Source: an uncultured Lachnospiraceae bacterium
Lineage (GTDB): Bacteria; Bacillota; Clostridia; Lachnospirales; Lachnospiraceae
DNA: 64,000 bases
Reading direction: 5' to 3'
Assembly: GCA_910576535.1 (NCBI GenBank)
Contig: CAJTKK010000001.1
Coordinates: forward strand, 248,001-312,000
In this document: positions 43,187-53,130 of the stretch, in pieces
Position numbering within the stretch: position 1 is the first letter of the stretch
Layout of the letters: every line of letters begins with the position of its first letter
Translations under genes and position numbers: made by a program
Notes under the pieces: generated by a model
Database searches by the model: none
What the model was told of the DNA's origin: nothing
The model's input: only the letters and a program-made list of their open reading frames with translations

Positions 43187-44401
43187 CTATATCCTGTCAT
43201 GATCCTGCTTCCTGATCCCATATTCCGTCTCCACAAATCTCCGGAACGCCGGAAGGGATCTCTCTACTTTCTCCGTATCAATACAATATGCCATCCTGAA
43301 ATACCCCGGACACCCAAAGCTATCCCCCGGCACAAGAATCAAATCATATTTTTTTGCTTTTTCGCAAAAAACCTTTGCATCCTCTTCCAAGGCCTTCGGG
43401 AAAATATAAAAAGTCCCGCCCGGCTTTACGCAAGTAAATCCTAGTTTTACCAGTTCATCATAAAGTATATTCATATTCCTCTCATAAACAGACAGATCTG
43501 ATGTTTCATCCACTGTTTCCGCCGCTGCAAGCTGGATAATGGAAGAAGGGCAGTTATGGCCAATCCCCCGGGATATCTGCCCGCACATATTAACGATTAG
43601 CTCAGCGTCCCTGCAAGCCGGGTTCACAGCGATATACCCAATCCTCTCCCCCGGTACGGACAGTGATTTGGAATAAGAATAACAGCTTATCGTATTCTCA
43701 TACAGTTTTGACACATAAACTTCCTCTACCCCCTCAAAAAGAATCTCCCTATAAGGCTCATCGGAAATCAGATAAATATCATGTCCATACTCCTGTGCCT
43801 TCTGCCGCATAATATCTGCCAGTTTTTCCAATGTCTCTTTCGTATATACAACCCCGGAAGGATTATTGGGCGTATTGATCAGCACTGCCATGACTTTTTC
43901 CGTCAGCATTCCGCGGAAGCAATCAAAGTTCACCTGAAAACCTTCCGTATCGGCCGCAACTATCTTAAGTTTCGCCCCGCTTAAATTAATATATGGATGA
44001 TATTCCGGGAAAAATGGGGCAAATGTCACCACCTCATCCCCTGGTTCCGTCACCGCCCGGACCGCATGGGCAATTGCCCCTGCCGCCCCTGCTGTCATAA
44101 AAATATGCCGGTAGCTGTAATTCATCCCAAACCTTCTATTTAAAGACGTTGCTACCTTCTCTTTTACCGGAACGATCCCAAGGCTGGGGCTGTAGCCATG
44201 CACTTCCATGGAATCAGCTTCCGTCAACAGCTTTATCATCGCCTCCCTGAACCTTTCCGGCGCAGGCACAGAAGGGTTTCCCAGGCTATAGTCAAATACA
44301 TTTTCATACCCTATTTCTTTCCCTCTGGCCGCAGCATATTCCGAAAGTTCCCTGATCACCGATTTCCCGTTTAACATTTCTTTATATTGAGCTGCAATCA
44401 T
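43187..44401 (-). CDS. PLP-dependent class I/II aminotransferase
   Basis: A 404-residue fold-type I aminotransferase: NPSVPAPERF, TAGAAGAIAHAVRAV, NTPNNPSGVVYT, ISDEPYREILFEG and the PLP lysine in SYSKSLSVPGERIGY. Similar proteins are annotated as aspartate-type aminotransferases; substrate not readable. Confidence 0.9.
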   Translation of the reverse strand: MIAAQYKEMLNGKSVIRELSEYAAARGKEIGYENVFDYSLGNPSVPAPERFREAMIKLLTEADSMEVHGYSPSLGIVPVKEKVATSLNRRFGMNYSYRHIFMTAGAAGAIAHAVRAVTEPGDEVVTFAPFFPEYHPYINLSGAKLKIVAADTEGFQVNFDCFRGMLTEKVMAVLINTPNNPSGVVYTKETLEKLADIMRQKAQEYGHDIYLISDEPYREILFEGVEEVYVSKLYENTISCYSYSKSLSVPGERIGYIAVNPACRDAELIVNMCGQISRGIGHNCPSSIIQLAAAETVDETSDLSVYERNMNILYDELVKLGFTCVKPGGTFYIFPKALEEDAKVFCEKAKKYDLILVPGDSFGCPGYFRMAYCIDTEKVERSLPAFRRFVETEYGIRKQDHDRI

Positions 44402-44613
44402 ATTCTACCTTACCTCCATTTGTCCTCCATGGTCTAAATCCAACGAATACATTCTATCACAATGCTGGGTATTATGGAATATGGAATCATTGCCCAAGGC
44501 TTTTATGTGATAAGCGGATAGCCGGCCTTTTGGCGCCCTAAATCTATATGAATTGACCCGCCGCGCGGGATGTGCGCCGCTTCCGCTGCTAATTTCCCTG
44601 CTTGCCCCTGCAT

Positions 44614-44656
44614 AGAAAAACAGCAAAAACATATGGAATGCCTCTGCTGTTTTTCT
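44614..44656 (-). terminator. Terminator of the chemoreceptor gene
   Basis: 12-bp stem AGAAAAACAGCA/TGCTGTTTTTCT with a 19-nt loop; the T run lies in the second arm. 41 bp after the chemoreceptor stop. Confidence 0.7.
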
Positions 44657-44696
44657 GCTTATTCATATTCTATATTCTATTTATATGATTCAAACC

Positions 44697-46922
44697 CTAC
44701 ACGGTAAATCTGCCGATAGACTGATCCAAGGCATCCGCCTCCTGTTTGAGCAGTTCCACATTCTTCGACAAACCGGAAACGGTTCTTACCTGTTCATCCA
44801 ATGCAGATGTAATCTCCTGCGTAGCCACCGCCGCCTGCTCTGTTACAACAGAAATATGGCTCATAGAGTCCTGCACTTGTTCTTTTTCCCCGCTCATCAT
44901 CTGCATATTATCCGCAATATCCTTCAGCCCATTCACCAGATCCTCCACGCATCGGTTAATCTCCCCGAACACCTGCACTGTCTCCCCCAATGCTTTTGCC
45001 TGTCCAAAGACAATCGCTTCCGCATCTTTGGCGGATTCCGTCGTCTTCCCAGTCGTTACCATAATATTTTCCACAATCTTCTTGATATTTTTGCCTGCCT
45101 GCATGGATTCATCCGCCAGCTTCCGGATCTCCTCTGCCACAACAGAAAATCCCCTGCCGTTCTCCCCTGCCCTTGCTGCTTCGATGGAAGCATTGAGGGA
45201 TAACAAGTTTGTCTGCTTTGCAATACCGTTGATTGTGTTAATAAAACCCTCGATTGCAGAAGTACGTTCCTGCACATCACTAATATTTTCCACTAATATT
45301 TTCGTAATAGCCACTGTTGTTTCTGTTTTTTTATTCAGCTCATCAACGATGACCCTCCCCTGCTCCACAGCCGCAGTCGCCTTATCAATCGCATTGCCCA
45401 TATCGTCAGCCCCGGCACATACACTGTCCACTTTTTCCGCAAACCCGGTCATCATACTATTGCTCATATCCGCTTCATGAGCCTGTTTTTGCGCCCCTGC
45501 CGCCACATCATCCACTGCCGACGAAATTTCCCGGATGGAGGAATGGATCGTATCCGATTTTTCTGCCACCCCATCCGCCATTTCTTTTACTTGATTTCCA
45601 AACTTCTGCATATCCGACATCAATCTCCGCATATTGGAAAGCATTTTGTTCATCCCTGCCGCCAGAATACCGAATTCATCCTTGCGGTTTACTTGGAATT
45701 CCTGGGTCAAATCCCCTTCGGCCACTTTCCCCATTCCTTCCGTCATCACTTTTACTGTGCCGCTCATTCCCCTAGCGATTCTGCTTCCAATGATAAAAGC
45801 GATGACAGAGGCTAAAATAATCATAAATATACTTAAGTTCCGTATAAACCGCACTTCCTTTACAATATTGTCCTGGGGGATCAGGCTGCAAAGCATCATG
45901 CCTGTCTTGCCCACCGGCGCATATACATATAAATACTTTTCTCCATCATATGTTACATAACAGCTTCCGGCCTCTTCCGCTTCCCTGCTTCCGGCATAAA
46001 AATCCTTGTCTGTAAAAACAGCCTCCCCGCTTTGCAAGGCAACCCCTTTTTCCCCACTCTGTATGCGCGCCACTTCACGCCCGTCAGAGGAAATCAGCGC
46101 TTTGATGCTGTTTTCCCCAAAGTCCATTTCATTCAGCATTTCCTCCACCGCTTCTGCTGTAATATCCAGGACAAGATAAGCATTTGATTTCGGAAACTTC
46201 TGGTAAAAGGAAACGGCATACCGCTGCGGTGAAATGGAAAGCTGCTTATCAAGATAACTATGGTAACCCAGCCATGCCGTATTCTGCATGGAATTCCCCT
46301 GCAAATATTCCCCTTCCTCCGAATTCATAAACTCCTGCCATACATTTTCGCCCATACTGGAAGAGGTGGATGTTAAATAAATCCCCTCTTCCGGTATGAC
46401 GTGAAAACTGTAAATATACTGCACGCTGGCTTTCATCTGGGTCAGATCCTTTTTTGCACCGCGCCAGTACTGCATTGATTTGTTATCTTCCACTTTATAA
46501 TAAATATCATAATAGTAGGAAAGGTTTTCGCTCACTACCATCTCCAGAGCCTTTGAAGATACATTGCTTGCCAAAAGTTCCGCATACATTCCTACAGCGG
46601 ATATCGTATTCCTGGATGATTCTTCCACCTTATCCTTAATTGTAGTAGATGCCGTTATGTAAGAAACACTGCCCAAAATAATAATCAGCAGAACCGGCAC
46701 GAGAAACGCCTTCCATAAAGTACCCTTGATACTGTTATTACTCAAACCGCCTATGGGAAAAAAGGGCATCCCTTTCCCTTCCTTCGCCGGCCTGGCCATC
46801 CCTGGTTTCACCTTTCCCGGCTTTATGTCTTTTACCCTAATTCTTTTCGTTTTGATCCGTTCTTCCTTCGCTTTTCCCCATTTTCCCTTTGTACCTGGCA
46901 CAAACTTTTTTGTTATCCCCAT
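44697..46922 (-). CDS. Methyl-accepting chemotaxis protein
   Basis: A 741-residue chemoreceptor. A first helix (about 69-92), a Cache-type extracellular sensor (about 95-350), a second helix (about 360-380), HAMP, and a long cytoplasmic signalling coiled coil with the conserved tip NLLSLNASIEAARAGENGRGF and VVAEEIRKLADES. An unusual Lys/Arg/Gly/Pro-rich tail of about 60 residues precedes the first helix. The ATG at 46922 has AGGAGG at 5 nt; an internal ATG at 46769 also has a purine-rich site and would remove most of this tail. Confidence 0.92.
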   Translation of the reverse strand: MGITKKFVPGTKGKWGKAKEERIKTKRIRVKDIKPGKVKPGMARPAKEGKGMPFFPIGGLSNNSIKGTLWKAFLVPVLLIIILGSVSYITASTTIKDKVEESSRNTISAVGMYAELLASNVSSKALEMVVSENLSYYYDIYYKVEDNKSMQYWRGAKKDLTQMKASVQYIYSFHVIPEEGIYLTSTSSSMGENVWQEFMNSEEGEYLQGNSMQNTAWLGYHSYLDKQLSISPQRYAVSFYQKFPKSNAYLVLDITAEAVEEMLNEMDFGENSIKALISSDGREVARIQSGEKGVALQSGEAVFTDKDFYAGSREAEEAGSCYVTYDGEKYLYVYAPVGKTGMMLCSLIPQDNIVKEVRFIRNLSIFMIILASVIAFIIGSRIARGMSGTVKVMTEGMGKVAEGDLTQEFQVNRKDEFGILAAGMNKMLSNMRRLMSDMQKFGNQVKEMADGVAEKSDTIHSSIREISSAVDDVAAGAQKQAHEADMSNSMMTGFAEKVDSVCAGADDMGNAIDKATAAVEQGRVIVDELNKKTETTVAITKILVENISDVQERTSAIEGFINTINGIAKQTNLLSLNASIEAARAGENGRGFSVVAEEIRKLADESMQAGKNIKKIVENIMVTTGKTTESAKDAEAIVFGQAKALGETVQVFGEINRCVEDLVNGLKDIADNMQMMSGEKEQVQDSMSHISVVTEQAAVATQEITSALDEQVRTVSGLSKNVELLKQEADALDQSIGRFTV

Positions 46923-47160
46923 ACAATCCTCCTGATCTGTACCTCTGTTCCCAGTCCCAAACCTATCGCTTTCTTCTGTTTTCCAGCCAATGAAACATAA
47001 CCCCTTACTTCCATTTCTTCTTATTTTACCATTGCAATCACATAGTTTTCAATATAAAATCCCTAACCATAAATAAGCCTTGGCGAATTGCACAAAAAAG
47101 TGGACACAAACACACACCTTCTGTTACAATAAAATGAATAATAAAAAAGAGAGAAAAACA

Positions 47161-47325
47161 ATGAAATACAAATTTACTAAAAAACAACGATTTATTATTT
47201 CTTTAATCATCCTCATCATCCTGCTGGCTTGTACAAGAACGAAATCGCCGGATGCTGGCGCCCCCGGAACGGTTCCTGTATCCGGGATAGAATCCGAAGA
47301 CAGTATAGATAAGGAGATACGCTGA
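47161..47325 (+). CDS. Small putative lipoprotein before mgtC
   Basis: 54 residues: basic start, hydrophobic helix ending in LLAC (lipobox-like), then a short Gly/Pro/Ser tail. Its stop overlaps the mgtC start by 1 nt, and the mgtC ribosome site lies inside its last codons. The ribosome site is weak (AGAGAG). It may be a coupling leader or a genuine small lipoprotein. Confidence 0.5.
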   Translation: MKYKFTKKQRFIISLIILIILLACTRTKSPDAGAPGTVPVSGIESEDSIDKEIR

Positions 47326-48017
47326 TGATTCACCAAGTTATAATTATGGGTACCAGCGAATATTTCTCCATCATCATCCGGCTTACTATAGCCATGATTA
47401 TGGGGACTGTCATTGGTTACGAGCGTGCTTCAAAAAAAAGCACTGCCGGGCTGCGCACTTTTTCCATTGTGTGCGTTGCTTCTGCCTTTACCATGATTAT
47501 TAATGAATACTTAATCGGCCAGTACGGATCCGGCGACAGCGCCCGCCTTGCCGCCCAAGTCATCAGCGGCGTAGGCTTTCTTGGCATGGGAAGCATTATT
47601 ATGACAGCCAGGAACCGGGTCAGGGGCCTTACTACCGCAGCTACTTTATGGGCGACCGCCATTCTCGGGCTTTCTGCCGGCGCCGGCATGGTCGTTTCAA
47701 GCTTCATCGCATTTACTATTATGATGTTCATTATTATTGTAATGTCCCCCATCAGTAAACGCTTGGAAAAATATAACCGCGTGATTACCATCTATATGGA
47801 AATAGACAAACATATAGGGCTGCAGCAGATCATAAATTTTTTTTCGGAAAAAAATTACGAGGTTCTGCAGCTCGAAAAGCATATGGCCTCCCCGGAAGGT
47901 GATTTGATGATTCAATTGGAACTTGATCTGCATGGGAAATATCTCCATTCCGATATCATCCACCAGCTTGGCCAATGGGAGACCATTCATTATATTGAGG
48001 AAGTGCGGAAATTGTAA
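47325..48017 (+). CDS. MgtC/SapB-family membrane protein
   Basis: A 230-residue protein with four to five N-terminal helices carrying MGTVIGYERASKKSTAGLRTF, GVGFLGMGSII and RGLTTAATLWATA, and a C-terminal ACT-like cytoplasmic domain (about 150-230). MgtC proteins help survival at low magnesium and modulate ATP synthase in pathogens; in gut commensals the role is unclear. AAGGAGAT site. Confidence 0.92.
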   Translation: MIHQVIIMGTSEYFSIIIRLTIAMIMGTVIGYERASKKSTAGLRTFSIVCVASAFTMIINEYLIGQYGSGDSARLAAQVISGVGFLGMGSIIMTARNRVRGLTTAATLWATAILGLSAGAGMVVSSFIAFTIMMFIIIVMSPISKRLEKYNRVITIYMEIDKHIGLQQIINFFSEKNYEVLQLEKHMASPEGDLMIQLELDLHGKYLHSDIIHQLGQWETIHYIEEVRKL

Positions 48018-48025
48018 GCGGACAA

Positions 48026-49528
48026 TTATTCCCCTTCACTGTAAGCAAGCGTGCAGCGGACAGCCCGCTCCCATCCTTTCAGCAGTTTTTCCCTTTCCCC
48101 AGTCTCCATGGAAGGGGTAAAAGCCCTCCCCAACTGCCAGTTCTCGCGTATTTCTTCTTTATTTTTATAATAACCTGTGGCAAGCCCCGCCAGATATGCA
48201 GCTCCCAGCGCCGTCGTCTCAATGCATTCCGGCCGGTATACTTTTGTATCTATAATATCTGCCTGGAACTTCATAAGAAAATTATTGGCGCTGGCTCCCC
48301 CGTCTACTTTCAGCTCTTTCAGGCGAATCCCTGAATCCTCTTCCATTGCGCGCAGCACATCAGCAGTCTGATATGCAATAGACTCCAACGCAGCGCGTAT
48401 CAAATGCTCTTTTTTGCACCCTCTTGTGATCCCCGTCACTGTACCCCTCGCATACTGATTCCAATAAGGCGCCCCCATTCCTGCAAAAGCGGGGACAATA
48501 TAAACTCCTGCCGTATCTTCCACTGCCTTGGCATATTCTTCTGTCTGGGCAGCATCTTTAATCATACGCATTTCATCCCGCAGCCATTGGATGGATGCCC
48601 CGGCTACAAATACGCTGCCTTCCAAAGCATATTCCACTTGCCCCTTCCCCCCTGCGCTTGCTGCAATTGTGGTTAACAGTCCATGGCTGGACCGAATAGC
48701 CTTATGCCCCGTATTCATCAAAAGAAAGCAGCCTGTCCCATAAGTATTTTTCACTTCTCCCTGCCCAAAACAGCACTGCCCGAACAAAGCAGCCTGCTGA
48801 TCCCCCGCTGCACCGGCTATAGGAATATTACCGCCTAAAACCCCTGCGTCCGTATAACCGTAAATACAACTGGAAGGCTTCACTTGGGGCAGCATACATT
48901 TAGGGATGCCCAGTTTATCCAGCAATTCCTCGTCCCAGCAAAGTTCGTGAATATTAAAAAGCATCGTGCGGGAAGCATTGGTGTAATCCGTTACATGCAC
49001 CGCCCCTTTTGTCAGGTTCCAGATCAGCCATGTATCGACTGTCCCAAACAACAGTTCGCCTGCCCACGCACGCTCTTTTGCATTCTCTACATTCTCAAGT
49101 ATCCATGCTATCTTTGTAGCGGAAAAGTACGCATCCGGGATCAGCCCCGTCTTCTCCCTTATCACATCTTTGTATCCCTCTTTATTCAAAGCATCAATCC
49201 GGTCCGCTGTCCGGCGGCACTGCCACACAATCGCATGATAAACAGGAAGCCCTGTCTTTTTATCCCATATCACTGCCGTTTCACGCTGATTGGTAATCCC
49301 GATCCCGCTGATGTCTTCTGCCCGCGCCCCTACCATTGCCATCGCTTCCGTCGCCACCGCCAACTGCGAAGACCATATTTCCATCGGATTATGCTCCACC
49401 CATCCCGGTTTGGGATAAATCTGCGAAAACTCCTTTTGTGCCATGCTCATAATTTTCCCCTGCTTGTCAAATAAAATGCACCGGGAACTTGTGGTTCCTT
49501 GATCTAATGCCATGATATACTTTCCCAT
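48026..49528 (-). CDS. glpK: Glycerol kinase
   Basis: A 500-residue FGGY kinase making glycerol 3-phosphate. Motifs: MALDQGTTSSRCILFD, GITNQRETAVIWDK, GAAGDQQAALFGQ and KVDGGASANNFLMKFQAD. The ATG at 49528 is the family start. Last of the glp operon that also encodes two flavoproteins and a DUF1667 protein; no glycerol facilitator gene is seen in the window. Confidence 0.97.
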   Translation of the reverse strand: MGKYIMALDQGTTSSRCILFDKQGKIMSMAQKEFSQIYPKPGWVEHNPMEIWSSQLAVATEAMAMVGARAEDISGIGITNQRETAVIWDKKTGLPVYHAIVWQCRRTADRIDALNKEGYKDVIREKTGLIPDAYFSATKIAWILENVENAKERAWAGELLFGTVDTWLIWNLTKGAVHVTDYTNASRTMLFNIHELCWDEELLDKLGIPKCMLPQVKPSSCIYGYTDAGVLGGNIPIAGAAGDQQAALFGQCCFGQGEVKNTYGTGCFLLMNTGHKAIRSSHGLLTTIAASAGGKGQVEYALEGSVFVAGASIQWLRDEMRMIKDAAQTEEYAKAVEDTAGVYIVPAFAGMGAPYWNQYARGTVTGITRGCKKEHLIRAALESIAYQTADVLRAMEEDSGIRLKELKVDGGASANNFLMKFQADIIDTKVYRPECIETTALGAAYLAGLATGYYKNKEEIRENWQLGRAFTPSMETGEREKLLKGWERAVRCTLAYSEGE

Positions 49529-49592
49529 ATTCCAATCCCCATATCTTTCCGCCAAAGGCCAGACTGCAGCCATCTGCCGCTATGCCGGCCTG

Positions 49593-49997
49593 CTAATTTC
49601 TTCTTTTAATGCTTCTCGTTGCTACAACATCCACCCCGGTTCCTGCGATGTCCGCCAAAATCACATCCCCAAGCCTGACGGGAGCCTCTGCCTCTGCTTT
49701 TTTCAGCAGCTTCATACAATCCCCTATTTTTCCTTTTGGGATGTCCCCCTTTGTCTTGACAGGCGCCACCGGCCGGTCCCCATTTCTTACTTTTACTACA
49801 GTTGTCACGATTCTTGTAGGATTTGTCAATTCTTTTTTCCCGTATTCCTCCCCCCTGCTGCAAGTATTCCCTTCTACGCTAACCGCCCCGTCCGCATATA
49901 ATGTTACGGAAAGCATACAGCCTATAGGGCAGCGGATACATGTCAGCTCCGTTATTTCCCCTTTTGTCCCATCCTTTTCTTTCATACGAATAACCAT
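49593..49997 (-). CDS. DUF1667 protein of the glycerol 3-phosphate operon
   Basis: A 134-residue protein with CIRCPIGCML and NTCSRG cysteines near the N-terminus, probably binding a metal or cluster, and NPTRIVTTVVKV plus PVKTKGDIPKGKI. DUF1667 genes always sit beside GlpA/GlpB-like flavoproteins in Firmicutes, so it is probably a subunit of the anaerobic dehydrogenase complex. Confidence 0.85.
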   Translation of the reverse strand: MVIRMKEKDGTKGEITELTCIRCPIGCMLSVTLYADGAVSVEGNTCSRGEEYGKKELTNPTRIVTTVVKVRNGDRPVAPVKTKGDIPKGKIGDCMKLLKKAEAEAPVRLGDVILADIAGTGVDVVATRSIKRRN

Positions 49998-50072
49998 GCC
50001 CTTTCTATTATTTATAGATGTACTTATTTTTAGGTTGCTCTTCCGCTCCGGTTTGCCGGCGGAAAAATGCCG

Positions 50073-51422
50073 CTATTGTCCTTCTATAAATAATGTAATC
50101 TCACGCAGACCTTCAAATGCTTCCAGCTTCGGCTTTTTCAGCCTGATCTGCTCCATTTCCCCAGGCGCCATAATTTTTTTATGAAACCGCATAACGACAG
50201 TATCATTAAAACGGACGGCAAGGCTGACGTCTTTGTAAATATCCCCTGTCCGGAAACGGATCAGTTCCTCCTCCCGCATATGGGCAAGGCGTATCACGGA
50301 GGGAACCGTATAACGGATACCGTTTTCAGCCTTTATTGTAATCTCCTGACATCCCATTCCCCTTTTTACCGTGCAAGAGCCATCAATCCCCAGCCTGCCC
50401 TCCTGTGTCTTCTTCCTCTTTTCTTCTGCCTCTTGCTGGATATAGGAGGCGGCATGTCTTCCAGCATTTGCTGCTTCTTCCGATACATAATCCACCAAAT
50501 CATGGACATGGAGTACGTTCCCGCAGGCAAATACCCCGGAAATATTGGTTTCCATGCTTTCGTTTACCACAGGGCCTGAAGTCGCCGGGTTCAAATTAAC
50601 CCCCATGCCGGCAGACAATTCATTCTCCGGGATCAGCCCGCAAGAAAGGAGCAAGGTATCACAGCCGATATATTCCTCCGTCCCGGGAATCGGTCTGCGT
50701 TTTTCATCCACCTTCGCTATTGTCACCCCTTTTACCCTTTCTTTGCCATCAATATCCACAACGGTATGGCTTAACTTTAACGGAATCCCATAGTCATCCA
50801 GACACTGCACGATATTCCTCTTTAGCCCGCCGGAATAGGGCATCAGCTCTGCTACCAGCTTCACTTTTGCCCCTTCCAGGGTCATGCGCCTTGCCATAAT
50901 CAGCCCAATATCACCGGATCCCAGAATAACTGCCTCTTTTCCCGGCATCCGTCCTTCTATATTCACATAATGCTGCGCTGTTCCTGCTGAATAAATGCCT
51001 GCCGGGCGGTAGCCGGGAATATTTAAAGCCCCTCTTGGACGCTCCCTGCATCCCATCGCCAATATCACTGCGCCCGCTTCTATTTCAAACAAACCGTCTG
51101 TCCGGTTCATAACTGTCATTCTTTTCTTCCCGTCCGCATCCGCCCGGATATCCGTCACAATTGTATTCAGCAGGCACGGGATGCCCATTTCCTCCACTTG
51201 CTCAATATACCTTGCCGCATATTCCGGCCCTGTCAGCTCTTCTTTAAATGTATGCAGCCCGAAGCCATTATGGATGCATTGATTCAGGATTCCCCCCAGT
51301 TCCCCTCCCCTTTCAATGATCAGAATTTTCTCCGCTTCTATCCCTTCCATGCAGGCCGCCGCTGCCGCCGCCAGCCCTGCCGGACCGCCCCCTACAATTG
51401 CAATATCCGCTTTTTCAAACAT
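50073..51422 (-). CDS. FAD/NAD(P)-dependent oxidoreductase of the glp operon
   Basis: A 449-residue two-dinucleotide-fold flavoprotein: IAIVGGGPAGLAAAAAACMEG, a CRERPRG segment, AVILGSGDIGLIMARRM (second Rossmann) and NISGVFACGNVLHVHDLVDYV. It probably passes electrons from the GlpA-like enzyme to NAD or another acceptor. The ATG at 51422 with AGAGGAAAT was chosen over 51434. Confidence 0.88.
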   Translation of the reverse strand: MFEKADIAIVGGGPAGLAAAAAACMEGIEAEKILIIERGGELGGILNQCIHNGFGLHTFKEELTGPEYAARYIEQVEEMGIPCLLNTIVTDIRADADGKKRMTVMNRTDGLFEIEAGAVILAMGCRERPRGALNIPGYRPAGIYSAGTAQHYVNIEGRMPGKEAVILGSGDIGLIMARRMTLEGAKVKLVAELMPYSGGLKRNIVQCLDDYGIPLKLSHTVVDIDGKERVKGVTIAKVDEKRRPIPGTEEYIGCDTLLLSCGLIPENELSAGMGVNLNPATSGPVVNESMETNISGVFACGNVLHVHDLVDYVSEEAANAGRHAASYIQQEAEEKRKKTQEGRLGIDGSCTVKRGMGCQEITIKAENGIRYTVPSVIRLAHMREEELIRFRTGDIYKDVSLAVRFNDTVVMRFHKKIMAPGEMEQIRLKKPKLEAFEGLREITLFIEGQ

Positions 51423-51550
51423 ATTTCCTCTCATCCCTCCGTTTCCTCAGATGCTATCCTTCATCCGCACCCTAAATCCTTTTCCCTCATAGAATCCAAA
51501 CGGCAATCTGCCTGACAATGCCGCCGGACCGGCCTTTTATCTTCTTAACC

Positions 51551-52975
51551 CTAATCGGACAAGAACACAGATCCCCCGCCGGCCTTTGTTATCTCCCCAA
51601 TGTCCTTCCCCAATTCCCTCGCCAATATTTCCACTGTCTTTGCAGAGCAGAATCCTGCCTGGCATCTCCCCATGCCGGCTCTTGTACGGCGTTTGACCCC
51701 ATCCAAGGTAACCGCCCCCAACGGCCTGTGGATAGCATCCATAATTTCCCCCTCCGTCACCAGTTCGCAGCGGCAGATTACATTTGCATAAGCAGGGTTT
51801 TCCCGGATCTTTTCCTGCCTTTCCCTATTATCCATTCCTGCAATTAGCGCAATCCCTTTTCTTTCCGCCACAAAATTCCTCTTTCTTGCTGCCGGCATCA
51901 TTTCCTGGACAATTGCAGCCACGTATTCCCCAATCGCCGGGGCGCAGGTCAGCCCAGGGGATTCAATTCCCGCCACGTCAATAAAGCCCTTTGCGTCTTT
52001 GACCTCCCCTATCACAAAATCCCCCCCGTCTTCATGGGCGCGCAGGCCGGCAAAAGAAGTAATCACCTTCCCGGCAGGCAAAGCGCGGACACTAAGCCCC
52101 CCTTTCTCCAGCACATCCTTAAGCCCCGGCGCGGTAGTATTTACCCCTTCTTTTTCTTCAATATCCATAGCGGTAGGCCCAACCAGCAAATTGCCGTGAA
52201 CGGTAGGCGTTACTAAGACGCCTTTGCCATACTCCGTAGGAAGCTGGAAAACAGTATGCGAAACAGAGTCCCCCACCGTCTTATCAAACAGGCAATACTC
52301 TCCTTTTCTCGGTGTAATATGCAGCTTTTTTCCGCTTACCATATTATGCAATTCATCCGCATATACCCCAGCCGCGTTAACGACGATCCTGCTGAAAAAT
52401 ACTTCATCCGCCGTTTCCAGCCGGTATCCCTCTGCTGTCTTTTTCACTGCTTTCACTTCCGTATTCAGATAAAAATCCACCCCATTGACGTATGCATTTT
52501 CCGCCAGCGCAGCCGTCAGCCCAAAAGGGCATACAATCCCCCCTGAAGGTGCATACAGCGCTGCCGCCGCCTTACTGGAAAGACCCGGTTCCAGTTGAAG
52601 CAATTCTTCCTTTTCCAGAATCCGCAAACCTTCCACCCCGTTTTTCTTTCCTTTTTCCAGCAGCTTCTCCAGCCTTCCCCTATCCTTTTCCTCAAAGCAC
52701 AGAACCAATGAACCATTTCTCCGGAACGGGAAATCCAATTGCTTCGCAAGCTTTTCCATCAAAGTATTTCCCCTTAAATTCAAAGCCGCCTTTTTCGTTC
52801 CCGGCTCCGCATCATACCCTGCATGGACAATGCCGCTGTTAGCTTTGGAAGTCCCTTCACAGATATCGGAAGCTCTTTCCAGCACTGCCGTTTTTCTGTC
52901 ATAGGCAGACAGTTCGCGGGCAATAGCGCTGCCGCTTACCCCTGCCCCTATAATCATCACATCGTACTTTTTCAT
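51551..52975 (-). CDS. GlpA-like glycerol-3-phosphate dehydrogenase with BFD iron-sulfur domain
   Basis: A 474-residue FAD enzyme: VMIIGAGVSGSAIARELSAYD, the DAO fold with GIVHAGYDA and GLRAHEDGGDFVIGE, and a C-terminal Fer2_BFD-type domain with VICRCE and GRCQAGFC as [2Fe-2S] ligands. With the next two genes and glpK it forms a glycerol use pathway to dihydroxyacetone phosphate. The ATG at 52975 with GGGAAAG is preferred; the longer reading enters repeat D. Confidence 0.9.
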   Translation of the reverse strand: MKKYDVMIIGAGVSGSAIARELSAYDRKTAVLERASDICEGTSKANSGIVHAGYDAEPGTKKAALNLRGNTLMEKLAKQLDFPFRRNGSLVLCFEEKDRGRLEKLLEKGKKNGVEGLRILEKEELLQLEPGLSSKAAAALYAPSGGIVCPFGLTAALAENAYVNGVDFYLNTEVKAVKKTAEGYRLETADEVFFSRIVVNAAGVYADELHNMVSGKKLHITPRKGEYCLFDKTVGDSVSHTVFQLPTEYGKGVLVTPTVHGNLLVGPTAMDIEEKEGVNTTAPGLKDVLEKGGLSVRALPAGKVITSFAGLRAHEDGGDFVIGEVKDAKGFIDVAGIESPGLTCAPAIGEYVAAIVQEMMPAARKRNFVAERKGIALIAGMDNRERQEKIRENPAYANVICRCELVTEGEIMDAIHRPLGAVTLDGVKRRTRAGMGRCQAGFCSAKTVEILARELGKDIGEITKAGGGSVFLSD

Positions 52976-53046
52976 CTTTCTTTCCCGCATGACATCATCT
53001 GCACCCGCAGATATATCCCTTTCTTCTATATTCAAGTTTTCTTCTT

Positions 53047-53130
53047 GGTTAAAAAGTGGCTTCGCCACTTCAAAAAGAACCTGCGGTTCTTTATTAATTT
53101 ATTCCCTTCTGACGAAGGATTTTCCTATAT
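53047..53130 (-). repeat. Dispersed terminator-like repeat, copy D
   Basis: 84 bp. Minus strand: ATATAGGAAAATCCTTCGTC head, AAGAACCGCAGGTTCTT hairpin, AAGTGGCGAAGCCACTT hairpin with a T tail. In tandem with copy E. Confidence 0.85.

Noticed and set aside
49609..50184. 191-codon plus-strand frame
   Set aside because: Antisense of the DUF1667 gene and the end of the flavoprotein gene.
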